A model generated the notes under the pieces. The model did no database searches. It worked only from the letters and a program-made list of their open reading frames with translations, and was not told where the DNA came from. From Trinickia dinghuensis (lineage in GTDB: Bacteria; Pseudomonadota; Gammaproteobacteria; Burkholderiales; Burkholderiaceae), in NCBI RefSeq assembly GCF_003367175.1, contig NZ_QRGA01000010.1:124001-188000 (forward strand): a stretch of 64,000 bases of DNA, in the 5' to 3' direction. Below, piece after piece: positions 16,262 to 26,769 of this stretch. How positions within the stretch are numbered: position 1 is the first letter of the stretch; every line of letters starts with the position of its first letter. The position numbers were made by a program, and so were the translations under genes.

Positions 16262-17305
16262 ATGAAAGCCCTGAACCGCATCGTCGAAGCCGCGCGCATG
16301 TCGCCGATGCGCGTCGTACTCTGCGAGGGCGAAGATCCTCGCGTGCTGGCCGCCGCCGTGCGCGCCAGCCGCGAGGGCGTCGCGCGCATCGCGCTCGTCG
16401 GCAATCCGGACGCCATCCGCGCCCTAGCGCAGAGAGAGACGATCGCGCTCGACGAGAGCGTCGTACTGATCGATCCGGCTGCGTCCGATTTGCGGACGAT
16501 ATTCGTCGACGAACTCGTCGCGCTGCGCGGCAGCAAAGGCATGACGCGCGAGATCGCGCAAAACGAGGTGCTCAAGCCGCTCGTGTTCGCGGATTTGATG
16601 GTGCGGTGCGGCTATGCCGACGGATCGGTGGCGGGCGCCGTCCACACGACGGCCGACGTCGTGCGCACGGCGATTCAGCTGATCGGGTTGCAGCCTTCGT
16701 TCAAGCTGGTCTCGAGCTTCTTTTTGATGATGCTGTGCGAGCCGTTCCACCGCTACAAGGGCGGGCTCATCTTCTCCGACTGCGCGCTCGTGGTCGATCC
16801 CGATGCGGCGCAGCTCGCAGAGATCGCGATGGCCGCCGCCGACAGCGCGCGCAGCCTGCTGATGGAGGAGCCGCGCGTGGCCATGCTGTCGTTTTCGACG
16901 AGCGGCAGCGCGCATCATGCGCACGTCGACAAGGTGATCGAAGCGACGCAGCGCGTGAAGGCGTCGCGCCCCAACCTGGCCATCGACGGCGACGTCCAAC
17001 TCGATGCGGCGATCGTCGCGGAAATCGCCGAACGAAAGATCGAGCACTCGCAGGTGGGTGGCCACGCGAACGTGCTGGTTTTCCCGAACCTCGATGCCGG
17101 CAACATCAGCTACAAACTCGCTGAACGGATCGGCGGCGCCAAGGCGATCGGCCCACTGCTGCAAGGGCTGCACTACCCGGCCAACGATTTGTCGCGCGGC
17201 TGCTGCGCCGAGGACATCTATTACGTAATCGCCGTGACCGCCGTGCAAGCGCAAGCGGCACACGATCGCGCCGGACATCATTCGAGCGCGCCGCATGCGG
17301 CGTGA
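16262..17305 (+). CDS. pta: Pta: phosphate acetyltransferase
   Basis: This 347-residue enzyme is the short, catalytic-domain-only phosphotransacetylase found next to xsc. It transfers the acetyl group of acetyl phosphate to CoA, so carbon from sulfoacetaldehyde enters central metabolism. Recognisable segments include YADGSVAGAVHTTADVVRTA, LMMLCEP and LSFSTSGSAHHAHVDKV, with GGHANVLVFPNLDAGNI near the C-terminus. It shares the xsc transcription unit (12-base gap). No acetate kinase is nearby, so acetyl phosphate is not routed to ATP here. Confidence 0.92.
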   Translation: MKALNRIVEAARMSPMRVVLCEGEDPRVLAAAVRASREGVARIALVGNPDAIRALAQRETIALDESVVLIDPAASDLRTIFVDELVALRGSKGMTREIAQNEVLKPLVFADLMVRCGYADGSVAGAVHTTADVVRTAIQLIGLQPSFKLVSSFFLMMLCEPFHRYKGGLIFSDCALVVDPDAAQLAEIAMAAADSARSLLMEEPRVAMLSFSTSGSAHHAHVDKVIEATQRVKASRPNLAIDGDVQLDAAIVAEIAERKIEHSQVGGHANVLVFPNLDAGNISYKLAERIGGAKAIGPLLQGLHYPANDLSRGCCAEDIYYVIAVTAVQAQAAHDRAGHHSSAPHAA

Positions 17306-17310
17306 GGTCA

Positions 17311-17340
17311 TGCGGAGCCACTAAAGTGAGTGACTCCGCA
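17311..17340. terminator. hairpin between convergent pta and cobT
   Basis: The 7-base arms tgcggag and ctccgca flank a 16-base interior that can pair further. No T-run follows on either strand, so its terminator role is uncertain. A second hairpin (gcggcgcg and cgcgccgc, 17393-17415) spans the cobT stop codon. Confidence 0.4.
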
Positions 17341-17400
17341 ACTCGGTGACTTCAGCGACCGCAGCGACTTCAGCAATGTGATGGCACACCACGCGGCGCG

Positions 17401-19152
17401 CTAACGGCGCGCCGCAATCCATTTCGCGAGACCTACGACTCGCGCCATATCGAGTTGCGCCGCCGGATCGAGCGCCGCGCAATGCCGGTAGAACAGCGTC
17501 GGATCACGCCCAATCCCGAGGCCGATCACTTCCACATCCTTCAGCGCCTCATGCCGCGCGAGCACATCCTTCAGATGAGTGTCCAGGTAGGACTCGTCGT
17601 TCGCCTGCACGGTCGCCGCATCCATCGGGCTGCCGTCCGAGATCACGACGAGGATACGTCGTGCGTGCTCATGCAGACGCCCACTCGCCCGCTCCGCAAG
17701 CCGCGTACACGCCCACTCGACGGCCTCGCCATCCACGCCTTCCCGGAACAAATCCGCCTTGAAGAAGGCGGCGATATCGGTACGGGACCGCCGCCAGCTA
17801 TCGGCCGCGCTCTTGAACACCATATGGCAAACCTCGTTCAGCCGCCCCGGACGGGACGGCCTTCCGCGCGCAAGCCAATCGAGCCGCGCGCGGCCGCCGT
17901 TCCAGGCCCCGGTCGTAAAGCCGAGCACCTCGGTCGCCACCCCGGCCTGTTCGCACGCGCGAACGAGGACATCGATGAGCATCGCCACCGGTGCGATATG
18001 CGCTTTCATCGACGCCGAGCAGTCGGTCAAGAAACCGACCACGCAATCGCCGCGCGGCCGCACGCGCTCTTGCGTGAAAACGCGCCGCTCGGCGGGCGAA
18101 CTGATGATTTGCGCGAGGCGTCGGCCGTCGATGCGCCCCTCCTCCTCGCCGAAGGACCAGCCGTCCCGTTGCGGAACGGCCAGGGCCGCTTGCAGCACGC
18201 GCGCGATTCGAGCGACGTTGATGCCGCTCGCCGCGATGCGCTCGTCCAGCTGCTCGCGGTATTCGCGCAGCAACGCCGAGCGCACGAGCGCGCCGGCTCG
18301 AACCTCGCGGTCGTATTGCGTCGTGTAGACACGGTATTCCCGCGATGCACCCGTTAGCCGGTTCTCGTTCGCCGTCGCACCGGCCGTCGGCGCGTCGCCC
18401 GATTCGTCGACATCGACATCGAAATCGACCCAAAGCGAGAACGACGTCAACGCGTCGTGAGGCTTGCGTGCTTTTTCGCCGTCACCATCGGAGGCAAAGG
18501 CGGCGGATGCGTCATCAAGCATCGACGCCACGTCCCGCGCCAGCTCGCACGCGTCATGCGCATAGGCGCGCTGGTCGAACCGATGCTTGCGCATGCCGGC
18601 TAGATGCCCGCCGATTGCCGGCACGATGCCGGCGCGCGTAGCCTCGATCAGATCTTCGGTCTCGTCCAGCACGGGCCAGCCGGTCACGCGCGACCAAACG
18701 ACTTGCACGACCGTATAGATGAGAATGCCGAGGTGATCGTCGGCCAAGCCCGCGCGGCTATATGCCCGCAGCCATGCTTCGAAGCGATGGCGCAGGTTCC
18801 GCGCAAGACCGTGCATACCCGGCAACGCCAACGCTTCGCACCGCACCTGCTCGAACATCTCGAACAAAAGACGCTCGACAGGTTGGCCGGGCGCCATCGA
18901 CCGATGCAACGCCGCGTCGGAATGCAACAGGCGTACCGCGGCGCCATCGGCCGCCCCGCGCAACGAAGCGAGTTCGTCTTGGTACGGATCGCCCTGCAGA
19001 TGCGGCGCGTAGAGCGGCAACGGCCGCGATTGCCGGCACAAGCGGCCGCCGCGATAGTGCAGTGCGGCATCGCCCGTCAACGCGCGCACGGCCGCCGCGC
19101 ATAGCGTCTCCTTGAGCAGCGCGGTGGATACCGCTTCCCTCGGCGCGGTCAT
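17401..19152 (-). CDS. cobT: CobT-type VWA subunit (cobaltochelatase-like)
   Basis: This protein of about 583 residues has a helical N-terminal part, an acidic middle stretch, and a C-terminal VWA domain with an intact metal-ion-dependent adhesion site (DCSASMK) and a later ISDGSPMD. That architecture is CobT of the aerobic cobaltochelatase CobNST, which inserts cobalt into the corrin ring with its AAA+ partner CobS. Start 19152 was chosen because it overlaps the cobS stop (ATGA); an in-frame extension to 19335 lies inside cobS and is not credible. No cobN is in the window. The pair may instead act as a metallochaperone for a nearby metalloenzyme. Confidence 0.8.
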   Translation of the reverse strand: MTAPREAVSTALLKETLCAAAVRALTGDAALHYRGGRLCRQSRPLPLYAPHLQGDPYQDELASLRGAADGAAVRLLHSDAALHRSMAPGQPVERLLFEMFEQVRCEALALPGMHGLARNLRHRFEAWLRAYSRAGLADDHLGILIYTVVQVVWSRVTGWPVLDETEDLIEATRAGIVPAIGGHLAGMRKHRFDQRAYAHDACELARDVASMLDDASAAFASDGDGEKARKPHDALTSFSLWVDFDVDVDESGDAPTAGATANENRLTGASREYRVYTTQYDREVRAGALVRSALLREYREQLDERIAASGINVARIARVLQAALAVPQRDGWSFGEEEGRIDGRRLAQIISSPAERRVFTQERVRPRGDCVVGFLTDCSASMKAHIAPVAMLIDVLVRACEQAGVATEVLGFTTGAWNGGRARLDWLARGRPSRPGRLNEVCHMVFKSAADSWRRSRTDIAAFFKADLFREGVDGEAVEWACTRLAERASGRLHEHARRILVVISDGSPMDAATVQANDESYLDTHLKDVLARHEALKDVEVIGLGIGRDPTLFYRHCAALDPAAQLDMARVVGLAKWIAARR

Positions 19153-20153
19153 GGGCGCGACGGCGGCGCATCCCCGCCCAGTTCGCCATCCGGCGGCGAG
19201 CCGCACAATTCGACGCCGAAGCAGCGCTGGTAATACTCGGCAACAATCGGCCGCTCGGACTCGTCGCACTTGTTCAGAAACGTCAGGCGAAACGCGAGTT
19301 CGGGATCGCGGAAGATCTGGCAGTTCTCGGCCCAATTGATGACGGTCCGCGGCGACATCAGCGTGGACAGATCGCCCGCGGCGAAACCCTTGCGCGTCAG
19401 TGCGGCCATGCCGACCATCGATTCGACCAGCGCGCGGCCCGCGTCGTCGGCCATTTCCGGCACGCGCGCGAGCACGATGCCGGCCTCTTCCTCGGGCGGC
19501 AGATAATTGAGCGTGGCCACGACGTTCCAGCGGTCCATCTGCGCGTGGTTGAGCATCTGCGTGCCGTGATAGAGCCCGTTGAGATTGCCGAGCCCGACGG
19601 TATTCGTCGTCGCGAACAGCCGGAAGAAGCGATGCGGGCGAATCACGCGGTTCTGATCGAGCAACGTAAAACTCCCGTCACGCTCGAGAATGCGCTGTAT
19701 GACGAACATCACGTCAGGGCGGCCCGCGTCGTATTCGTCGAAGATCAGCGCGACCGGCCGCTGCAGCGCCCAAGGCACGATGCCTTCCTGGAATTCGGTG
19801 ACTTGGCGATCATCGCGCAAAACGATCGCATCCTTGCCGACGAGATCGAGCCGGCTGATGTGGCCGTCGAGATTGACGCGCACGCACGGCCAGTTCAATC
19901 GGGCCGCAACCTGTTCGATATGGGTCGACTTGCCGGTGCCGTGCAGGCCCTGGATCATCACGCGCCGGTTTCGCGTGAACCCGGCCAGAATCGCGAGCGT
20001 CACCTCCGCATTGAAGCGGTAGGCAGGATCGACGTCGGGCACGTGATCGTCGCGCTCGCTGAAGGCCGGCACCGTCAGCGCCGAGTCGATGCCGAAGCGC
20101 TCTCGCACCGACACCATGCGATCGGGCGTTTCCTTCACGAAATCCGTCGTCAC
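19149..20153 (-). CDS. cobS: CobS-type AAA+ ATPase (cobaltochelatase-like)
   Basis: This 334-residue MoxR-clade AAA+ ATPase has Walker [10 protein letters not shown] (about residues 69-77), Walker [11 protein letters not shown] (about 135-144) and the sensor region [12 protein letters not shown]. CobS normally forms a ring with CobT and drives cobalt insertion by CobN. The sequence around Walker A ([19 protein letters not shown]) is strongly CobS-like rather than NorQ- or CbbQ-like. It is translationally coupled to cobT and divergent from the GMC oxidoreductase gene. Its presence in a sulfonate island without cobN is unusual. Confidence 0.82.
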   Translation of the reverse strand: MTTDFVKETPDRMVSVRERFGIDSALTVPAFSERDDHVPDVDPAYRFNAEVTLAILAGFTRNRRVMIQGLHGTGKSTHIEQVAARLNWPCVRVNLDGHISRLDLVGKDAIVLRDDRQVTEFQEGIVPWALQRPVALIFDEYDAGRPDVMFVIQRILERDGSFTLLDQNRVIRPHRFFRLFATTNTVGLGNLNGLYHGTQMLNHAQMDRWNVVATLNYLPPEEEAGIVLARVPEMADDAGRALVESMVGMAALTRKGFAAGDLSTLMSPRTVINWAENCQIFRDPELAFRLTFLNKCDESERPIVAEYYQRCFGVELCGSPPDGELGGDAPPSRP

Positions 20154-20469
20154 AGCGTCCTCCTCGTAACCGCGTCCATCGCATGAACATTGACTGAGCT
20201 ACACAACGACACAAACCACAAAATACGGTACAAATCGTATCGCTTTCTTTTTACCTCAAATAGAACCAGCGAGTCAGCTTCGACTGGTACAGCGCCGCCT
20301 ATTTCGATCGTTTTGAGCCTGAATCGACACTTTCCGTTTCAGTTTGGCCCGATGCGCAGGCGTTGCGCTTGCGAACCGCCCCGCCATCCGCGACATTGAC
20401 GCGAAAGCCATGCACTACCGCGCTGCGGTGTCTCGCATGGATCGTCAGGAGAGTCAGGAGACGCTGCTC
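20154..20469. other. divergent intergenic region between cobS and the GMC gene
   Basis: No gene is supported in these 316 bases. The cobS-proximal half is AT-rich for this genome and contains ATACG-N8-CGTAT (about 20223-20240), a possible operator. In-frame ATGs at 20410 and 20437 precede the chosen GMC start but lack ribosome sites. No convincing -35/-10 pair was found. Confidence 0.5.
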
Positions 20470-22107
20470 ATGGAACTCGAAGTCGACTATCTGATCGTCG
20501 GCGCGGGATCGGCCGGATGCGTGTTGGCCAATCGCTTGAGCGCCGATCCGCGCAATCGGGTCTTGCTGCTCGAGGCGGGCGGTCCCGATACCAATCCCTG
20601 GATTCACGTGCCGGTGGGCTATTTCAAGACCATGCACGATCCCGAACTCGATTGGTGCTATCGGACCGAGCCCGACGAAAACGTCGCCGGACGTCAAATC
20701 GATTGGCCACGCGGCAAAGTACTGGGCGGGTCCAGTTCGCTCAACGGCCTGCTCTACGTGCGTGGGCAGCGGGAGGACTACGACCGGTGGTCGGCGCTCG
20801 GCAACCGAGGCTGGCGTTACGCCGACGTCCTGCCCTACTTCAAGAAGTCCGAGGATCAGGAGCGCGGCGCCGATGCCTATCATGGCGTAGGCGGCCCGCT
20901 GAAAGTGTCCGATCTTCGCTTGCGCCGCCCCATCGCCGATCGCTTCATCGCGGCCGCCCAGGAAATCGGCATCCCGCTCAATCCCGATTACAACGGCGCG
21001 AATCAAGAAGGTGTCGGCTACTTCCAGCAAACCGCTCACAAGGGCTTTCGCTGGAGCACGGCAAAGGGATTTTTGAAGCCGGCGCGTGCGCGCGGCAACT
21101 TGCGTGTCGAAACGCACGCGCAAGCCTGCCGGGTTCTCTTCGAAGGCAACACGGCCGTTGGCGTCGAATACCTGCAGCACGGCGAGCGCAAGACGGCTCG
21201 CGCACGGGCCGAAGTCATCCTCGCATCGGGCGCGATCGGCTCGCCGCAAATCCTTCAGCTCTCGGGCATCGGCCCCGAGAAACTGCTGCAGCGTGTGGGC
21301 GTCCCCGTGCATCTCGACCTGCCCGGCGTGGGACAAAACCTGCAAGATCATCTGCAAGTGAGGCTCGTGTTCCGTACCCGCGAACGCACGCTCAACGACG
21401 AGGTCAATCATCCGCTGCGTAAAGCGTGGATCGGCATGCAATACGCGCTGTGGCGCACGGGCCCGCTCACACTGGCCGCGAGCCAGGTGGCCATCTTTAC
21501 GCGCTCGAGCCCGGACGTCGATCGCCCCGACATTCAGTTCCATATGCAACCGCTCAGCGCCGACAAACCCGGCAAGGGTGCGCACCGGTTTTCCGCGTTC
21601 ACGTCGTCCATCTGCCAACTGCGGCCGTTCAGCCGTGGCCACATCGAAATCGGTTCGCCCGATCCGCTGGCGTATCCGCTCATTCATGCCAACTATCTGT
21701 CCGACGAACGCGACCACCCGATCGTGATCGGCGGCATCAAGGTCGCGCGCCGCATCGCCGCCGCGCCTTCGCTCTCGCCGCAAATCGTTTCCGAGTTCGT
21801 CCCCGGCTCGCAGTATCGGAGCGATGCCGAACTGCTCGACGCCGCGCGACAGTTCAGCCAGTCGATCTACCACCCTGCCGGCACCTGCAAGATGGGCAGC
21901 GACCCGCTCGCGGTCGTCGACGACCGGCTGCGCGTGCATGGCATTGCACGGCTGCGCGTGGTGGATGCGTCGATCATGCCGGAGCTGGTTTCGGGCAATA
22001 CCAACGCGCCGGTCATCATGATCGCGGAGAAAGCGGCAGACATGATTCTCGAAGACCATGCATCGCAAGCCGCATCGAAGCAGGAAGCCGCGGAAGCCGG
22101 CGTCTAA
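20470..22107 (+). CDS. GMC-family FAD-dependent alcohol dehydrogenase; candidate isethionate dehydrogenase
   Basis: This 545-residue flavoprotein of the glucose-methanol-choline family begins with the FAD motif [18 protein letters not shown], has the GMC signature region [19 protein letters not shown], and carries the active-site histidine region [10 protein letters not shown] and the C-terminal [14 protein letters not shown]. Such enzymes oxidise alcohols to aldehydes. Between xsc and sauSTU, isethionate (2-hydroxyethanesulfonate) to sulfoacetaldehyde is an attractive reaction, since the known membrane dehydrogenase IseJ of Cupriavidus does this step. Choline or another alcohol is possible. 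ATG 20470 was chosen for its ribosome site tcaggagacgctgctc. Confidence 0.72.
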   Translation: MELEVDYLIVGAGSAGCVLANRLSADPRNRVLLLEAGGPDTNPWIHVPVGYFKTMHDPELDWCYRTEPDENVAGRQIDWPRGKVLGGSSSLNGLLYVRGQREDYDRWSALGNRGWRYADVLPYFKKSEDQERGADAYHGVGGPLKVSDLRLRRPIADRFIAAAQEIGIPLNPDYNGANQEGVGYFQQTAHKGFRWSTAKGFLKPARARGNLRVETHAQACRVLFEGNTAVGVEYLQHGERKTARARAEVILASGAIGSPQILQLSGIGPEKLLQRVGVPVHLDLPGVGQNLQDHLQVRLVFRTRERTLNDEVNHPLRKAWIGMQYALWRTGPLTLAASQVAIFTRSSPDVDRPDIQFHMQPLSADKPGKGAHRFSAFTSSICQLRPFSRGHIEIGSPDPLAYPLIHANYLSDERDHPIVIGGIKVARRIAAAPSLSPQIVSEFVPGSQYRSDAELLDAARQFSQSIYHPAGTCKMGSDPLAVVDDRLRVHGIARLRVVDASIMPELVSGNTNAPVIMIAEKAADMILEDHASQAASKQEAAEAGV

Positions 22108-22174
22108 ATCCTTGCCGGGCAAGCGAGCTAGAGCTAGCGATCGCTCGCCCATAACGCCTCAAGTACAAAACCAA

Positions 22175-22202
22175 GCGGCTCGTCCCACATGAGACGAGCC
22201 GC
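22175..22202. terminator. bidirectional terminator between the GMC gene and sauU
   Basis: A perfect 10-base stem (gcggctcgtc with gacgagccgc) encloses an 8-base loop. Short T-rich tails follow in both directions, attt on the plus strand and ttggttttg on the minus strand. It separates two convergent genes. Confidence 0.75.
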
Positions 22203-22228
22203 ATTTCGAGCTGTGCGCCGCCGCGCGT

Positions 22229-23620
22229 TCAGCGCCACCAGCGAAGCGGCCGGCGCAGCGTATGCCGCTCCATCCGCACCGTCGGCACGGTATCGAGAAA
22301 CGCAAACGCGCCGCCTTTCACGCTGCCCTCGCGCCGCTCGCGCCGCTCGCGCTCCTCGTCGGCTTCGACGGTGCGGTCGGTGTTGATGAACAGCGCCGCG
22401 ACGATGCCGAGTGCGAGCAAGCCCGCCGACACCGTGAACGGCACGTTGTAGTTGCCCGTATGTTCGATCAGATAGCCGAAGGCAACCGGCGAGATCATCC
22501 CCGCGATGCCGAAGCCCGTGTTCATCATCCCGCCCGCCGTCCCGGCGTATTTGCCCGCGATATCGAGCGGCAGCGTCCACAAGACCGGATTCGTGATCTC
22601 GAGGAAGAAGAACGAGCCGGCCAGCAGCCACACCGCCGTCAACGGATTCGACACGGAAATCATCGGCAGCAAGAACGCTAGCGAGCCGCCCATGCCGACC
22701 ACGAGCACCGCGCAGCGTGCGAAGCGCAGCCTTCCGGTGACTTTGAAGATCCGGTCCGACACCACGCCGCCGAGCGTGTCGCCCACGACGCCCGCAAGCA
22801 AAGGCAACGCCGTGAAGAGCGCGAGATGTTTGAGATCGAATCCGCGCGACTCCTTCAGATAGGACGGCAGCCACGTCAGATAAACCCACAGCAGCCAGCC
22901 GTAGCAGAAGTCGACGAACGTGACGAGCCACATGCCGTGAATCAGCTTGCGCCAGGGGGTCGCCATTTGCTTGGCGCGCTCGCAGTCTCCGGCGCGATAG
23001 CCGATCTCGGCCGTTTCCTCGGACGTAATGCGGCGATTCTGCTCGGGCGAGTTCGTGAATACGAAGAGATAGAGGACGGTCCACGCCAGGCTCGCGATAC
23101 CAAGCAGGATGAACGCATCGCGCCAGCCGCCCGCGAGCACGACGGCGAGCACCAGCGGCGGCGTCACCGCGCCGCCGAGGCGCGCGAAGCTATGCGTGAT
23201 GCCCTGCGCGAAGCCGCGCTCGCAAACGGGCATCCAATAAGTGAAGGCCCGCGTGGCGGTAGGAAACGCGCCGCCCTCGCCGATGCCGAGCGTGAAGCGC
23301 AGCGCCACGAGCATCGCGACGCTGCCGGCGAATCCCGTCGCGAACGTCGCCGCGCCCCAAATCAGCGAGAGGACCGTCAACACGAGCTTCGGACCGAACT
23401 TGTCCGATAGCCAGCCGCCGACGATCTGCATGACCGCATAGGGGTACGCGAACGCCGAAAACACGAGGCCCAGCTGCACGGTCGTCAGCCCCATCTCGTG
23501 GCGAATCAGCGGTCCGGCGACCGCGATGTTCACGCGGTCGATGTAAGAGATGAAATACATGAGGCACATCACCGCCAGAATGATGTGGCGCGTCTTCACG
23601 CGCTGCGCACGCTGTTTCAT
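22229..23620 (-). CDS. sauU: SauU: MFS transporter, probable sulfoacetate uptake
   Basis: This 463-residue protein has 12 predicted membrane segments and is of the anion:cation symporter type. The sequence YFISYIDRVNIAVAGP in the first segment and GGWLSDKFGPK between segments 2 and 3 are MFS hallmarks. It is the third gene of sauS-sauT-sauU, the same order as the sulfoacetate cluster of Cupriavidus necator, where SauU is the presumed importer. The charged C-terminal tail (a run of E and R residues then about 30 more residues) is longer than usual for the family. ATG 23620 follows gtaggagacaaccc. Confidence 0.75.
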   Translation of the reverse strand: MKQRAQRVKTRHIILAVMCLMYFISYIDRVNIAVAGPLIRHEMGLTTVQLGLVFSAFAYPYAVMQIVGGWLSDKFGPKLVLTVLSLIWGAATFATGFAGSVAMLVALRFTLGIGEGGAFPTATRAFTYWMPVCERGFAQGITHSFARLGGAVTPPLVLAVVLAGGWRDAFILLGIASLAWTVLYLFVFTNSPEQNRRITSEETAEIGYRAGDCERAKQMATPWRKLIHGMWLVTFVDFCYGWLLWVYLTWLPSYLKESRGFDLKHLALFTALPLLAGVVGDTLGGVVSDRIFKVTGRLRFARCAVLVVGMGGSLAFLLPMISVSNPLTAVWLLAGSFFFLEITNPVLWTLPLDIAGKYAGTAGGMMNTGFGIAGMISPVAFGYLIEHTGNYNVPFTVSAGLLALGIVAALFINTDRTVEADEERERRERREGSVKGGAFAFLDTVPTVRMERHTLRRPLRWWR

Positions 23621-23701
23621 GGGTTGTCTCCTACTGTCTCTTTTGTGATGACTGGATGTCGACGACGGACCGCGCGATAGCACGATGGGGCGCCCGGCTC
23701 G

Positions 23702-25330
23702 TCAGCCGGGCGCCGGCGCAATCAACTTCAGCCGCTGAACCTTTCCCGACGGACCTCTGGGCAGTTCGCTGACGAAGCGGATTTCCTTCGGTGTCTTGTA
23801 TCGACCGAGTTCGCGCAGGCAGTGAGCGCGCAGCTCGTCGGGACCGGGCGCGCCGGCGCCGTTCGCTTCGCGCAGCACGACGAAGGCGACGATCTCCTGC
23901 CCATAAGCGGGATCGGGCACGCCCACCGCCGCGGCATCGAGTACGCCCGGATGGCGCAGCAGCGCCTCGTCGATCTCTCTCGGCGCGATGTTTTCGCCGC
24001 CCTTGATGATCAGTTCCTTCGAACGGCCGTTGATGTAGAAATAGCCGTCGTCGTCGCGATAGCCGAGATCGCCCGTGCGCAGCCAGCCATCGGCCGTGAA
24101 AGCCTTTGCGGTTTCCTCCGGGCGCTTGTAGTAGCTCCGCATGACCTGATCGCCGCGCAGCACGATTTCGCCGGGTTCGTTGGCCACGCACTCGCGGCCT
24201 TCGCGATCGATCACCTTCGCCTCGCCGCCCGAAGGCAGTCCAACGCTGCCGATACGCCGCCGGGCCGGTTCGTAAGGATTGCTGAAGACCGGCGCGGCCG
24301 TTTCCGTCATCCCCATCGTCTCGACGATGCCGATACCGAAGCGCGCTTCGAACGCGCGATGGTGATCGCCCGGCAGCGCCGCGGAGGCGCTGCGGCAAAA
24401 CTTGAGCGCCGAGAGATCGAAGCCGCGCGGCGCGTCGCCGTTGAGCAGGTAGGCGACGATGGTGGGCACGACGTTGATCCAGGTGCAGCCGAAGCCGGCT
24501 ACGTCGCGCCAGAAGGTGCGTGCCGAGAAGCGCGGCGTCATGACCACCGAGCCGCCGTGATAAAGCGGTGCGAGCAGCGTCACGACGAGCCCGTTGATGT
24601 GATAAAGCGGCAGCGATGCGAGCACACGATCGTCGGGGCCGAGCCGGTGTTCGACGCTGATGTTCCGTGCGTTCGCCAACAGATTGCGGTGGCTCAGCAG
24701 GACGCCCTTCGGAGCGCCCGTCGTGCCGGAGGTGTACATCAGCAAGGCGATGTCGGTTGCCTCGCAGGGGGCGTTCGAGACCGATGCGGTATCGGCTTCG
24801 TCGCCCGCGCCGGCGCGTATCGCCGCGGGTGCTTCTCGGAACGCAAGTTCGAGTTCCGGCAACGCGGGCATCTCGATCGCATCGGGTGCGGTACGCACCA
24901 GCGCGACCGCTCGCGTCGCCCCCTGATCCTGAAGTTCCGCGCAGATGGGCGCGATCGCGTCGAACGTTTCGTCGCACAGAAAGACCATGCGTGTGTCCGA
25001 GTGCTCGACGATATAGCGCAGTTGCGACGACTGACACAGCAAGTTCAGCGGATGAACGATGAGCCCGCTATACATCGCGCCGAGCAGCAGCGTGGCGGTT
25101 TGCATGCCGTTGCCCATGAACACGGAAACCACGTCGCCCGGCTGCAATCCCGCGCGACGAAAGCTCACCTCGAGCGCGCGGCAGCGCTCGCGCAACATGC
25201 CGAACGTGACGGCGGAGCCGGCTTCGGTCCCGCCGTCGCCGTCTTCCGAGGCGCTCAGCAAAAACGGCTTGTCTGAATATTCGGTGGCGCGCGCGTCGAT
25301 CAGCGCCCGCACCGTCGTGGGCGTGCTCAT
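23702..25330 (-). CDS. sauT: SauT: AMP-forming CoA ligase, probable sulfoacetate-CoA ligase
   Basis: This 542-residue member of the acyl-adenylate-forming family has the P-loop motif MYTSGTTGAPKGVLLSH, the A5 region GMTETAAPVFSNPYEP, A7 YFYINGRSKELIIKGGENI and the C-terminal lysine in GPSGKVQRLKL. SauT activates sulfoacetate to sulfoacetyl-CoA. The substrate is inferred from its coupling to a CoA-acylating aldehyde dehydrogenase in an island that ends in Xsc. Its ATG overlaps the sauS stop (ATGA). The same frame stays open far upstream inside sauS, which is a GC-rich artefact and not part of the protein. Confidence 0.8.
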   Translation of the reverse strand: MSTPTTVRALIDARATEYSDKPFLLSASEDGDGGTEAGSAVTFGMLRERCRALEVSFRRAGLQPGDVVSVFMGNGMQTATLLLGAMYSGLIVHPLNLLCQSSQLRYIVEHSDTRMVFLCDETFDAIAPICAELQDQGATRAVALVRTAPDAIEMPALPELELAFREAPAAIRAGAGDEADTASVSNAPCEATDIALLMYTSGTTGAPKGVLLSHRNLLANARNISVEHRLGPDDRVLASLPLYHINGLVVTLLAPLYHGGSVVMTPRFSARTFWRDVAGFGCTWINVVPTIVAYLLNGDAPRGFDLSALKFCRSASAALPGDHHRAFEARFGIGIVETMGMTETAAPVFSNPYEPARRRIGSVGLPSGGEAKVIDREGRECVANEPGEIVLRGDQVMRSYYKRPEETAKAFTADGWLRTGDLGYRDDDGYFYINGRSKELIIKGGENIAPREIDEALLRHPGVLDAAAVGVPDPAYGQEIVAFVVLREANGAGAPGPDELRAHCLRELGRYKTPKEIRFVSELPRGPSGKVQRLKLIAPAPG

Positions 25331-26769
25331 CGACCGACCCTCCTGAAGTAATCGCCCAGCAGCGCGTCGACCTCCGGCACGTGCTCGGCCACCGGATAGG
25401 CGATGCGCGTGATATTCAGGTAATGATGGAAATCGAGGTTGCCCGAAAAGTTGTTGCGGCCCCAAGTCCCGCATCCCATGGAGAGCGAGAACGGCAGACC
25501 GTTGTCGAAGTTGCCGCCCGTCGCGAGACAGTGCGCCTGATTGACAATGACGCGCGCAACCGGCAGCCGCTCGCCCAGATCGAGAGCAAGATCGGTCTGG
25601 GCCGTATGCAGCCCGACGGAATGGCCCGCTCCCATGTATGCATAGATGTCGCGCACGATGTTCGCGGCATGCGCGAAGTCGCGGGCGCGATAGACCGTGA
25701 GCACGGGTGCGAGCTTTTCTCCGGAGAACGGGTGATCCGCACCGAAGCCGCGCTCTTCCACCATCAGGAATTTCGGCTCGCGCGAGGCGAGTGCATCTAG
25801 GCCCGCTGCTTGTGCGATCCGCGTTGCGGATTTTGCGGTGCAGCGTTCGGAGAGCTTGCCGTCTTGCCACATCACCGCTTGCAGTTTCGCTTTCTGCGCG
25901 GCATCGAGCAGCACGCCACCGCTGCGTCGCAGTTCGTCGAGCATGGCGTCGTACACCGCCTCCTCGATGACGACGCTGTTTTCCGACGAACAGCTCGTCG
26001 CATTGTCGAAGGTCTTGGACAGCGCGATTTTGTGCGCCGCATCGCGCAGATCGGCTGAGCGCTCGACGATCGACGCGACATTGCCCGCGCCCACGCCGAA
26101 GGCCGGCGTCCCGCTCGCATAGGCCATGCGCACGTTCGCCTGCGAGCCGGTGGCGACGACGAGATCCGCTTCGCGCATCAGCGCGGCGGTCGCGGCCTTG
26201 CTGACGGGCTCCGGGAGCACCTGCACAAGCGCCGGATCGAGACCGGCCTTTTCGAACTCGGCGTGAATGAAATCGATCAACAACGCGCATGACGAATAGC
26301 CCTTCGGCGAAGGCGCAACAATGACCGCATTGCCGCACTTGAGCGCGTTCACGATCTTGTTTGCGGGCGTGGCGCCCGGGTTCGTGGACGGTGTGACCGC
26401 CGCCACCACGCCCACGGCGCGGGCAATCTCGACGATCCCCTTGACCGGATCGCGCGCGATCACGCCGCAGGTCTTCCGGCCTTGCAGATCGCGCAACAGC
26501 CCGAGGGTCTTGCGAAAGTTCTTGCGGAATTTGTCGTCTGCGTTGCCGAGACCCGTGTCGCGCACCGACAGCTCGGCGAGCCGACGATTGCGGGCGGGCT
26601 CCATGATCGCCCACGCGGCGGCGGCGGCGGCCGTATCGAGCACCTCTTGTCCAGCGAACTCGAAAGCGCGCTGCGCGTCGCGTGCGCGGGCAACGAGTTC
26701 GACGATACGCCTTGCCGCCTCGTCCGCCGGCGCCCCGGCGGTTTCGGCTGCAGTAGCCCTGACGTTCAT
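25327..26769 (-). CDS. sauS: SauS: CoA-acylating sulfoacetaldehyde dehydrogenase
   Basis: This 480-residue aldehyde dehydrogenase is of the CoA-acylating (AdhE/EutE-like) type. The catalytic cysteine lies in FDNATSCSSENSVV (C260), and the NAD region in VVAAVTPSTNPGATPANKIV. It would reduce sulfoacetyl-CoA to sulfoacetaldehyde, the Xsc substrate. It is the first gene of the sauSTU unit and is divergent from an iclR gene, the same arrangement as known sulfoacetate clusters. ATG 26769 is preferred (gggag 8 bases upstream) over GTG 26778. Without context it could be read as acetaldehyde or succinate-semialdehyde dehydrogenase (acylating). Confidence 0.8.
   Translation of the reverse strand: MNVRATAAETAGAPADEAARRIVELVARARDAQRAFEFAGQEVLDTAAAAAAWAIMEPARNRRLAELSVRDTGLGNADDKFRKNFRKTLGLLRDLQGRKTCGVIARDPVKGIVEIARAVGVVAAVTPSTNPGATPANKIVNALKCGNAVIVAPSPKGYSSCALLIDFIHAEFEKAGLDPALVQVLPEPVSKAATAALMREADLVVATGSQANVRMAYASGTPAFGVGAGNVASIVERSADLRDAAHKIALSKTFDNATSCSSENSVVIEEAVYDAMLDELRRSGGVLLDAAQKAKLQAVMWQDGKLSERCTAKSATRIAQAAGLDALASREPKFLMVEERGFGADHPFSGEKLAPVLTVYRARDFAHAANIVRDIYAYMGAGHSVGLHTAQTDLALDLGERLPVARVIVNQAHCLATGGNFDNGLPFSLSMGCGTWGRNNFSGNLDFHHYLNITRIAYPVAEHVPEVDALLGDYFRRVGR

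Noticed and set aside
20299-22152. 617-codon minus-strand frame opposite the GMC gene
   Set aside because: Mirror of a GC-rich coding strand; the plus-strand protein has all GMC motifs.
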